Source: Ooceraea biroi
Taxonomy: Eukaryota > Arthropoda > Insecta > Hymenoptera > Formicidae
Direction of reading: 5' to 3'
Length of the DNA: 64,000 bases
Assembly (NCBI RefSeq): GCF_003672135.1
Contig: NC_039519.1
Span: 5,580,001 to 5,644,000, forward strand
Shown here: positions 23,102 through 32,662 of the stretch, in pieces
Position numbering within the stretch: position 1 is the stretch's first letter
Layout of the letters: every line of letters begins with the position of its first letter
Position numbers and translations under genes: made by a program
Notes under the pieces: generated by a model
The model's database searches: none
What the model saw: only the letters and a program-made list of their open reading frames with translations
Told to the model about the DNA's origin: nothing

Positions 23102-24389
23102 TTGGGTTGGCAAATAAGTTGGTTCGGTTTTTTAAGGTGGAATAAAATACAATTTTTTTGATACACGAAATAAATTTTAATCAATTATATATTGACCATT
23201 TTTATTGATGACTTCTTGCCATCTTTCCACCAACTTCATTATGCCGCGTTCGTAAAACATCTGAGGCTTATCGGCGAAAAACCAATCCAGGTGTCTTTTG
23301 ACGTTCTCTTCATCCTTGAAGATTTTTCCGTTTAAAGAGTTTTGCAACGACCGGAATAAATGATAATCGGAAGGGGCCAGGTCCGGTGAATACGCAGGAT
23401 GAGGCAAAACATCCCAGCCAAGACTGAGTAATTTGTTCCGAGTTGTCAATGATGTGTGAGGTCTGGCGTTATTGTGGTGGAAGACAACACCTTTTCGATT
23501 TATCAATTCTGGACGTTTTTTGCGGAGTGCTTGGTCCAATTTTGTTAACTGCGAGCAGTATATGGTTGAATCAATTGTTTTGCTTGACGGTAACAGCTCG
23601 TAGTAAGTGACACCTTTGAAATCCCACCATACGGAGAGCATGATCTTCTTCGGATGCAATCCTGCCTTCGAGGTTGTTTGTGGTGGCTCGCTGCTGTGTC
23701 CCCATGATCTTTTCCGCGTTACATTCTCATAGACGACCCATTTTTCATCTCCTGTCACTAACCGCTTCAAAAATGGATCGTTTTCTTGACGTTTCCGCAG
23801 CAAATCGCAGATGGATATGCGAGTGGCCAAGTTGGCCTCGGTTAATTCATGCGGCACCCACACATTGAGCCGAGAAACGTATTCCAGTTGGCGCAAATTG
23901 TTTTCTACGCTTTATATGAGATATATTAAGTGCTGTAGCAATCTCTCGCACCGATTGGGATGGATTTTTATCGATGATAGCTTTGACATTACTTGAATCA
24001 ATCTCGATCGGGCGACCGGAGCGAGGCGCATCATTGACGTCAAAATCTCCAGAACGGAATTTGGTGAACCACTTTTGACATACGCGTTCTGTTAAGGCAT
24101 CATCTCCATAAACACGGCATATCTTTTTATGAGCCTTTGCAGCTCGTTTGCTCTTCTTGAAATAATAGAGCAAAATATGACGATACTGCACGTTATTTAC
24201 TTCCATTTTTACAGCTACGCAGCACACACAATATTGATGTTAGTCAAACCAAAATTTACAGAAAGGTTATGTGAAACATGTACTTTTAAATGCACTCTGA
24301 AGTTGCGCGATAGTATCGAGAAAAACAAGAGTGAATTGGAAAGAAGTTGCACCGAAGCAAAAACCGAACGAACTTATTTGCCAACCTAA
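23102..24389 (-). mobile_element. M1 mariner, cleanest copy
   Basis: 1,288 bp with termini TTGGGTTGGCAAATAAGTTG (left) and TTAGGTTGGCAAATAAGTTC (right, read inward), flanked by TA at 23100-23101 and 24390-24391. Typical mariner size and architecture with one transposase gene on the minus strand. Confidence 0.92.
23177..24206 (-). pseudogene. M1 mariner transposase, frameshifted and catalytically altered
   Basis: From the ATG at 24206 the N-terminal helix-turn-helix part is open (GDDALTERVCQKWF, then the FRSGDFDV motif). One frameshift near 23909 shifts the rest into the frame holding WVPHEL, TGDEKW (first catalytic Asp), HHNNARPH and YSPDLAPSD (third Asp), ending at 23177. The second catalytic Asp (normally HDNARPH) is Asn, so even without the frameshift the DD34D triad is incomplete. 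Annotation pipelines often name such frames SETMAR-like, but no SET domain is present. Confidence 0.88.
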
Positions 24390-24423
24390 TATATAAGATG
24401 TATATAGATATACACATACATAG

Positions 24424-24675
24424 CTAAACCAAGTATTCACCAAGTTTCCCTTTAAAAAGCGTCAATTGTTGGCACATTGACAAAGAGCCATTCTTATATT
24501 ATATATTTCCCTTTTTCTTCCTCCAAATAGTTGATTAAAAGGAAAGAATTATATAGATATATAATTCTCTGTTCAACCAACGCTTATATTTGAAAGAAAA
24601 AAAGGATACGTGAAGATAACGCATTTTTTTGTCAACTGGTTAGCTTCACTAAAGATCGAATACTTGGTCTAGGTA
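24424..24675. mobile_element. small MITE nested in element X
   Basis: Imperfect inverted termini CTAAACCAAGTATTC and GAATACTTGGTCTAG (14 of 15) with TA nearby on both sides. The interior includes a palindromic GAATTATATAGATATATAATTC-type core near 24546. No coding capacity. Confidence 0.55.
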
Positions 24676-25076
24676 TATATATATATATAATTTTACTTTT
24701 TACAATATTCACATTTTTTCAAATTTATTGCACGTGGTAGGTTTTAGAAACATTTCTGTTGCAACATTTCGTATGACATATTGCGGAATCCTTTGAGAAA
24801 TGTTGCATATGAAATGTGAAATCTTGAAATGATTTTAAAACCTTCCTGAAAGCTTTCTGTATTAATCGGTGCTGTATGGGTAGTTTAATTGAGTTTGATC
24901 GGATTTCAAGAACAAATTTGCGATATAATCTCCACTTTGAATTTTTCGATAGCTTTTGTAATTAATCATATGTATGAGATCGTATTCATGGAATTTGATA
25001 TTATACACAAATGTGAATAATACACGAATAATTATAAATTTAACTAACTCTCCTAATTATTATTATTATATATATA

Positions 25077-25925
25077 CAGGGTGGCCCATTTTAATTTATA
25101 CAGTCGATTTTTTAAAAAACTAAAAGAGATACGAAAAAATGTTTCAGACAGACATGTCACGATTTCGAGGGGGACATAAGATACCATTGGTTTGACCTTG
25201 AATAGTCGTTTGAAGGTCACGCGAAGATCACCTTCAATTTCTTAAATTGAAACCCCAACTTTTTATTGCAGATTCTTATTCTCCATCGAAAAGTAAGTAA
25301 AAAGTCGCGATATGGCAAATCATGAATATCTCGATAGCTTTCGTCTTTGATCACGTTTATGCGATTACGTTTGCATACTTCCATTGAACAAAGTGTGAAT
25401 AATATTCACCTGACAATAAATATAATTAAATAAAATTAACTTCAGAATAAAATTTGATAAGATGCTAATAGCATCGCAAGTAGAAAATATCGAAACTAAC
25501 TTCATAATTATATGTACAAATTAGTCGTGAAAACTATATACGAAATATAAAATTTCCAGCAATAATAAAACTAACATCGTCTTTCCTTCGTTTTCAGTTA
25601 TATTGAGGTGACTGCGAGGGAATAGTTTTAGCCGTGTCTTAGCACTTCGCGAAGCTGTCGCATCGAGAGTGCCGTATGTTCGCGAGTGCACCAAGGACTG
25701 ACAAGAGGGGAAAAGGAAGGGCAGCGGGCGTCACCGCACCAACCACCAATTACTTGCCAATAACGTGAGTAATTGATAGATTTATTTAACACAAAGTCAC
25801 ATTTCCTTGTTTTATTATTCATTAATGAGATAAATACAATTCTCCCATGAAATGTGACTTGCATCAATTAATCACAAGTGTTAATTGCAACAATAAAAGG
25901 TGGAATAATTATTTCTGTTACAGAT
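25077..25925. other. single F5 terminus and unclassified sequence
   Basis: CAGGGTGGCCCATTTTAATT at 25077, preceded by TA, looks like the end of another CAGGG-type element. Its partner (TGGGCCACCCTG) is not found to the right, so it is a solo or truncated end. The remainder has no supported gene. Confidence 0.45.
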
Positions 25926-26490
25926 TAAACGTATGTTATGATCTCGGCGACAGATTCGCGGCACCGGAGGATCCGGTTCGGGCCAAGCAGGATCGGTTCG
26001 AAGGTAAGGTCGCAAATTCCATTTTATATTTGTATGCTCTTTTACGGTGATCCAAGATTCATTTGTTAAATTACTTCAAATCGCAACGTAACGCCGCAAG
26101 GATTTAATATTTTTTAAAATATATTTAATATAGATTTAATATATTTAATATAAATTTAATATAGATTTAATAGATTTAATATATTTTATATAGATATTTT
26201 TTATTTTTCGATATTTATAGATTGTATGTTTTTATTAAATTTTTAGTACATTATAAATTTATTAAGTTCAGTATATTATTATTTACTTTATGTATTTATT
26301 AAATGCGTGTCTGAAAGTTACTCAGCTTTTCATGATTTTTGTTTCAGGAGTAAGCAGCAGACTGCGGCCGATCCTGAATCGCGGCTGGTCGGCAAGTGAT
26401 AAGCAACAGTATTTTCTATGGTGGTGGATATATTTTTATATAACACTCAGTGCGATTTACTGTAATAGAAGTAGATGCTTTTCTATGTAG
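25924..26490 (+). other. possible spliced exon pair (weak)
   Basis: 25924-26003 is an 80-bp GC-rich block between a good acceptor (TTTCTGTTACAG) and a donor (GAAG then GTAAGG). A second acceptor (TTTTTGTTTCAG) precedes 26348. Two joined frames stay open. One gives GDRFAAPEDPVRAKQ-type sequence continuing to 26490. The other continues as SKQQTAADPESRLVGK and stops near 26401. I recognise neither. In the inverted copy (about 13045 and 13381-13460) both blocks are altered and closed, so this may be a decayed gene piece or chance. Confidence 0.22.
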
Positions 26491-27200
26491 ATTTGTGCAT
26501 GCATATACGAATTATTGATTGAAGATTGGTATAAATCTTAATGTGTTCATTTTTAGAAGTTCATTTTCATAGACAAATGTGGTTTTAGATCCAACATATT
26601 TTTCAGTTTTTTGAATCTGTATTATATCTTCCTATGTTATATCTGTATATATTTTGATGATAGATTTATACCACTTAAATCATTAATTTAATTTTTCGCC
26701 GTAGACATGCATAATTTTCGAACGAAGCGGTACTGAAATTCGCCGCAGCAGTTGCGCCAAGTACGGCGCCACACAGATTTCGTAAATTTCTCGAATTATA
26801 TTAATTATTATATTATTGCGGTATTTAATTATTCATCCACTTAATCGAATATGCATAGGTTTCGCGATGCTATTAGAGACACGACTATTAGAGATACGGT
26901 GCGATTAAATACACGCGATCAAAGAATAGTTAAGATGAAAAAAGTTTCAATTATTTTATTCGTATTTATTAAAAGATGCTGCAATCTAATCATGATTATA
27001 GTTTATTGTTCAATTTTTCTCGTTATATTGGTTGATATCATTTATATGCTGCTCGCGAGTATACGGGGTGTTTCCTAAGTAAGTAGACAAACTTAAGGAG
27101 GATATTCCTTGGCTTATTTTAAGAAGAAAAGGTCATATAAACGTATGTCCTAAACTGCTTTGTTTTCCAAAAAAGTACATCACTGTTTTCGTTCACTTTT

Positions 27201-27370
27201 CGGATAGCGTGCTTTTGCAGTACGAGTCAACAGCGGTGGGGATGGAGTGGGGATGGTCTCGCGGCGCCGCGAGTGAACACTCGTCTCAGACTGCGCCGCG
27301 CGGCCGCCGCGAGACCATCCCCACTCCATCCCCACCGCTGTTGACTCGTACTGCAAAAGCACGCTATCCG
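27201..27370. repeat. perfect 65-bp-arm hairpin inside F4
   Basis: Arms 27201-27265 and 27306-27370 are exact reverse complements as far as I can read, around a loop of about 40 bp made mostly of G and C (GCGCCGCGCGGCC). The arms contain GGTGGGGATGGAGTGGGGAT. Such a sequence would extrude or stall polymerases. The neighbouring contig in the inverted copy begins in the corresponding place. Confidence 0.85.
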
Positions 27371-27441
27371 GCATCACTGCTATCACGTTATCTTTGACGC
27401 AAACTTTATAGTTCCTATTAAGTTTAGTAATTTTATTAATT

Positions 27442-27510
27442 ATGGTAAATTACACAAACGCCGAAATGACAGATATGCATTTCGTGTACGGTCTTGCTAA
27501 TGGAAAATGA
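27442..27510 (+). pseudogene. DUF4817 transposase start remnant in F4
   Basis: Twenty-two codons from an ATG, with NAEMTDMHFVYGLANGK followed by TGA. It matches the first helix of the HFVYGFCDGNA motif in F1 and F3, then stops where the F4 right TIR begins. Too short to act as a protein. Confidence 0.6.
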
Positions 27511-27648
27511 AAAGTGAACGAAAACAGTGATGTACTTTTTTTTGGAAAACAAAGCAGTTTAGGACATATGTTTATGTGACCTTTTCTTCTTAAAATAAGC
27601 CAAGGAATATTCTCCTTAAGTTTGTCTACTTACTTAGGAAACACCCTG

Positions 27649-28135
27649 TATATTAGAAGACTTCGCGATCGCGTTATAAATTTTATTTTGAATAGAGAAA
27701 CGTAAAACATTGTTAAATGCAATAAAAGTAAAATCGTTCTAAAACAAAAATAATAAATATATCGCGCAAACAATCTTCGCAAATACATTGCAGAACAATG
27801 TCCGCTATTGCGGAAATAAGCTTCGCCTTGTTATGCGGAGCACTTCATCGTGGGATCAGGCCGCCAGTCGGTGAGTGAAGTGAAGTGAATTTTGTTCAGA
27901 CAATATTCGTTCGATAACTTTCATGAGTAGCGCGTCGCGAGTGTTAGCGCGAGTGTTAGTGCAAATTAAAGACTAAAGACTAGAGTGCAGACTAAAGATG
28001 AAGGGTGCACAAAGGAAGGAAGTCCAGGAGGTGAGGAGGTTGCAAGCGGTCACTTTCATCGATGGATGGACTAGGATGGACTGCGATTTCATCGCGCATT
28101 GGTGAGTGCTGAATGCTTGCGCTCGTAGAGTAGTA
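27649..28135. other. unclassified interval
   Basis: No supported gene. Contains short tandem-like wording (GTGAAGTGAAGTGAA near 27877, GCGAGTGTTAGCGCGAGTGTTA near 27938, AAAGACTAAAGACTAGAG near 27967), suggesting local slippage. Confidence 0.4.
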
Positions 28136-29421
28136 TTAGGTTGTTCATTAAGTTCTGCGGTTTTCTTGATAGATAGCGTTTGTCCATTGAAAAAGATAGC
28201 ATGCATCGCCTGAACCGCGGATTGCCGCATACTCCGTGACAGGTTAGACAACGCTTGACATTTCGCCAGAGTCTTTGTTGTGTTTTGACGTGTTGTGTGT
28301 ACGCGCTATTCATTGAAAATGGAGGATCAAAAGGTGCATTTTCGGCACATTTTGCTATTTTTCTTCCGCAAAGGAGTAAAAGCGACGGACGCGCAACGTG
28401 AGATATGTGGCGTGTACGGGGACTCGGCCATAAGCGCTGACACTTGTCAGTGTTGGTTTGCGCGCTTTCGTTCCGGAGATGTGAACGTCTCCGATGCTGC
28501 TCGCTCCGGTCGTCCATCCACCACTGACGACGACCAAATCGTGGCCGCAATCAAAGCAGACCGACACCTGACGACGCGAGAGATCGCGGAGCGCTTCGAC
28601 ATCGCCCATACAACGGTTGCGCAGCGATTAAAACGGCTTGGGATGTCGAAAAAAGCAGATGTTTGGGTCCCTCACGAGCTCACCGAAAAGAACATTTTGG
28701 ACCGCGTCATGATCTGTGAATCCCTGCTGAAATGGAACTCGCTGGAGGTCTTTCTCAAACGGGTGGTCACGGGAGATGAAAAATGGGTGGTATATAACAA
28801 CATTCGACGCAAGCGGTCATGGTGCGGTCCGGGTGAGTCGTCACAATCGGTTGCCAAAGCGGATTTGCATCCGAAGAAAGTGATGCTGAGTGTGTGGTGG
28901 GATTGGCGAGGCGTCCTGTACTTCGAGCTGCTTCCGCGCGGTCAGACCATCGACGCCGAGAAGCATTGCGCTCAGTTAGAAAAATTGAAGCAGGCAGTGG
29001 CGGAGAAGCGGCCGGAATTGGCGAACAGGAAGGGCGTTGTCTTCCACCACGACAACGCCAAACCACACACTGCTTTGGTGACCAAGAAGAAGTTGAAGTG
29101 CTTTGGCTGGGAAGTCATGCAGCACCCACCGTACTCCCCAGACCTTGCGCCGTCGGATTACCATCTGTTCCGGTCACTCCAAAACAATCTCGACGGGCAG
29201 CGCTTTAATTCAGTGGACGATATTCAAACGTACTTGAAGGACTTTTTCGCGCAGAAGTCGCGCGACTTCTACAAACGCGGCATTATGTCCCTTCCAGAAC
29301 GTTGGCAGAAGGTGGTCGATCAAGATGGACAATACATTCTAGATTGAATAAATGTGTAAGTACAATAGATTTATGTTTTAATTTAGGGCAAAAAAACCGC
29401 AGAACTTAATGAACAACCTAA
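28136..29421 (+). mobile_element. M2 mariner, apparently intact
   Basis: 1,286 bp, TA at 28134-28135 and 29422-29423, and termini identical over at least 29 bp starting TTAGGTTGTTCATTAAGTTC. It contains one uninterrupted transposase gene. It is clearly richer in G and C than its surroundings, as expected of a recent arrival. Confidence 0.95.
28319..29347 (+). CDS. mariner transposase, complete DD34D
   Basis: 342 residues from the ATG in AAAATGGAG; an in-frame ATG 24 bp upstream lies in the leader and lacks family similarity. The N-terminal paired helix-turn-helix DNA-binding region spans residues about 5-110 (FRSGDVNV at 50-57, LTTREIAERF at 84-93), the linker has WVPHEL at 116-121, and the catalytic domain has Asp153 (TGDEKW), Asp245 (HHDNAKPH) and Asp280 (LAPSDYHLF). 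Asp245 and Asp280 are separated by 34 residues. Normal mariner length is about 345. It should bind the 29-bp termini and cut and paste the element at TA. No stop, frameshift or missing catalytic residue was seen, so activity is possible, but it is not shown. Confidence 0.93.
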   Translation: MEDQKVHFRHILLFFFRKGVKATDAQREICGVYGDSAISADTCQCWFARFRSGDVNVSDAARSGRPSTTDDDQIVAAIKADRHLTTREIAERFDIAHTTVAQRLKRLGMSKKADVWVPHELTEKNILDRVMICESLLKWNSLEVFLKRVVTGDEKWVVYNNIRRKRSWCGPGESSQSVAKADLHPKKVMLSVWWDWRGVLYFELLPRGQTIDAEKHCAQLEKLKQAVAEKRPELANRKGVVFHHDNAKPHTALVTKKKLKCFGWEVMQHPPYSPDLAPSDYHLFRSLQNNLDGQRFNSVDDIQTYLKDFFAQKSRDFYKRGIMSLPERWQKVVDQDGQYILD

Positions 29422-32400
29422 TAGTATGCATGCGGTAGTTCGTAAACCGCACTGAGTTTCAATAAAAAATTTATTATAATTAAATATGTTTCATACTTTT
29501 TCATAAGGAAAATAATTCATAAAAAACTAATGTTAATGTCTAATAAACATTTTTTTACAGTGAAATTTAAATTTAAATTACAGTGAAAGTAAAATTGTTT
29601 TAAGTCTTAAATAAAGTATGTCTTTAGTTGGATTGATATTTCACTGTGGATTTCAAGGGCCAGTCTATTATCTTTCGGGTGATTACTAAGAGGTAGCCTA
29701 TTGTCGATACACGTTACACAATGCGGAATATCATGTAACGAGTCACCATATCCGGTTTTGCAATAGAATGGCAGAAACGGAACATAACCTAATACCTCGG
29801 CGACGTAATGTTATAGGCAAAAGATATCAAATGAAGTTGTTCAGCTAGTAGTATCATAAAAGATTTGGCAATTTGAAAAAATCAACGAAACAGTTCCGCT
29901 AGAAACTGATAGGATCACTAGGAGAGATAATGCCGTCGGAATTATGAGAATGATGCGATTTATAAAAGAATCATAAAATACTCTTTGCGTTTTGAATATA
30001 ATTAATGTATTATATTTTTCTGTATATACAAAAACATACATGATTGCATAACTACAATGCTCTGATGTAACATTTCACCATCTCATCGGTCTCGCTTATA
30101 GTTTTCGATTCCATTAAAACAATAATAAAAAATATAAGTTATATATCGACATTAAGCAATATCGATGTTATTATTTCTTTATTTCTTTTTAAATTGTTGT
30201 TACACACCAATAATCTTTTGCTGATGCGAAAAATTTTGTGTATTGAATTAAAACTAGTGTATGAAGGAAATTCATTTCAATGTTAGCTTTATTGTTGCTT
30301 TACATCTTTTTTACACTCTACATAAGAGATTACCATATACTTTTTGTTTATCCCCAAGTTCATTCTTTGATTCCTATAGATAAATGAAAGATTATTTAGT
30401 ATTGGTAAATTTTTTTCTCTAAGATGATGAAATTTAATTTAGTTTTTCGATCAATATTTTCTTGGCATTTTACTTTTGTATAATGCCCAGTACTATCGAA
30501 AATCGACATGTCTATTCTCAAATCACGTTCCTGTAGCGTAGAAGGAAGGCTACGTTTTAATCTTCTTTTTGGTTGGAGTCGTATTGGCCGTGAATCTAAG
30601 ATTTCATTCTCATGCTTAACATTTATAAACAACAATAAAGATAGTTCATAAAAATATATCAGTGCCTGTCACTTCCGTGAATACTGGAGTTTTATTCTTA
30701 CAGAGTTTGTATTGTAACGGTGTCTTCCGTGAAGAATCACGAAAAGTTATAATACTGTAATAAATTTTCGGTACCTTGCTGTGACTTTGCTGTAAGATAA
30801 TGATCAAATAATGTGTTTAAAATAACTTGAGAATATTTTGAGAAATCATAACAAATTTATTCTCTTTATACTTTCTTGAGTTGAATCAAAAATATTCTCT
30901 CCTTTCACGGTTTATATATTTAAAGTACTTAAAATCATTATTAACTGAAAACATTCATCGATAGTTGATATGCGATGTTATATGTTACTGCACAATACAT
31001 AAGAAGCAGAAAAAGAAAATCCTAAGACTGATATATCAGATCCTGTTTATTATACTTGCATGTTACGATGTATGGAAGACAAATCGCAAGTCAACGTAAA
31101 TGGAGCAAAATTTTCTTAACTACCTGCATTTGGAGATGTGCATTTTTCCGATAAACGGTTTGATTTTTAAATTATTTTAAATACGGAGACACCGTTTAGG
31201 TACTTGGAGTATATAGGAAACTTTATTTTTTGAAAAATGTATGTAAGAGTATACGATAAAAATAATTTACATTTACACATGACTTCACTCTTGGTTATCG
31301 TATGTATAAAAGTACTTGTCTTTAATTGGCATTTTCAGTTGTGAGGGTGACACGATTACTTCGCGTCGTAGATATATTCACCACTCGAGCTAGCAAAGCG
31401 ATTTTTACAGCGATAATATAAAAGTTGAAGGTCTTCATGAAATGTTTTCAGAAAAATCGAAGTATGTAGTTATGAATAGCGCGCAATGAAATATCAAAAA
31501 GCAAGTAACATGTAATGGAAAATAGCTTCGGATTTGTTGCATGTCCCATGCAACGGTTGTGTGTCTAACTCTATTAGATGTCCTTTATAATTTATATTTT
31601 TGTTTCATTTTTGGTCCTTTTTTCCTGCTATAGCTGCTGTATACGATTCAGTTATCTGTATCTGTTTGTCATTTTCAATCTTACGCTTCCTTATTTCATA
31701 TTATATGTAATAAAATATGATTTCATACATTGCCATTGTATATCATTGTTAATGGAAAACAAAGTAACTGTATAAGTTGAAGAAATGTTTAGTCTGTTAA
31801 AAAATAAGTAAATTTTCTGCGGTATATTCACTTTTCTCGTCAGCGAACATATGTAATATGATGTATATGTATAAATATATCATTTTTCATCAGGTACACA
31901 AACAGTAACAGGTTACAGGCTTAACTCGATGACTGTTGTGAAACTTGAGATTCGGCACGGCACGCGATTCTGATTCACAAAACTTCAGAATAATTATTCT
32001 GATTTGCGGGCCGATTCGCAGACTATAAACGTGATCGCACGCTTAATATCAGGTATTTACATAAACGATACCAGATCGCAGGCAGCTATTTGGACCGCGC
32101 AAAGAGTATTTTTCCCTCGATACCTGATGAATATTAATTCACATTTTTAAATACCGCTAATTTAGGCAAATAATAATTTAGTCTCGTTATCGCAAAAGAT
32201 CCGGCACTGTTTCTCTTTTACATTTTACTAATTCGAATACACGTTTACTAACTCGTCAAATACGTTTATTAACTTGAACAGCCATCGAAGTAGCGACACT
32301 AGTCGTAGAGTTTCTTATTCTTTAATCCGCGAGTTGTTTGTAGGTACATCGCACTATTGCAATCCAACACACATCAGCTTTTAGAGATTTCCCATGATTT

Positions 32401-32662
32401 GTTAGAATAGAGAAAACACTGAAGTTTTGTTCTCAACGACGTAGCTGTGAAGTTAATTAAGGAAGTATTTCGAAGATCAAGATTGCAAATTGTTTTACGT
32501 GAAAAATGGAGATATGAATATTTTCTTGAAAGAGTGAAGCATAATAGAAAACTGTAAAAGTATAAATAAATAAAAGAGTTAATAGAAATGTAATATTAGA
32601 CTAATCATCGAATAATATTGGTTTTCTAAATTACCGAATGACGAGCACTGAAACGGCTCTGG
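29422..32662. other. intergenic, no gene seen
   Basis: 3.2 kb of AT-rich sequence with only short chance frames. On the minus strand it is downstream of the receptor gene. The plus-strand word TTTATT near 32263 is a possible polyadenylation signal (AATAAA) for a transcript crossing the 290-bp satellite; this is a guess. Confidence 0.45.

Larger units (their letters stand above)
22592..24883. mobile_element. element X with nested mariner and small MITE
   Basis: Outer termini CTACCCATACGGCAC and GTGCTGTATGGGTAG are inverted with one mismatch. Subterminal sequence on both sides is rich in AAACATTTC/GAAATGTTGC motifs. Two later insertions sit inside: mariner 23102-24389 and a MITE of about 250 bp at 24424-24675. 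Without them element X would be about 0.75 kb. No transposase of its own; superfamily unassigned. Confidence 0.65.
19654..27300. repeat. right arm of the large palindrome
   Basis: The cleaner of the two arms. Its first 3.7 kb (19370-23060) is also nearly identical to 7159-10860 in direct orientation. Contents in order are F1 half, F2, F3, unclassified block, element X with nested mariner and small MITE, F5 terminus, possible exon pair, and the left half of F4. Confidence 0.85.
27064..27648. mobile_element. F4 MITE (C[A/G]GGGTGTTTCCTAAGTAAG) with internal hairpin
   Basis: Termini CGGGGTGTTTCCTAAGTAAG and the complement of CAGGGTGTTTCCTAAGTAAG, with TA at both sides. Inverted similarity extends inward about 120 bp. 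The interior has a perfect hairpin of 65-bp arms at 27201-27370 and a transposase start remnant at 27442-27510. Third DUF4817-bearing MITE family of the window. Confidence 0.8.

Noticed and set aside
28319..29347. SETMAR histone methyltransferase gene
   Set aside because: Only the mariner transposase half is present. No SET domain or splice-linked exon upstream; the frame lies within mariner termini.
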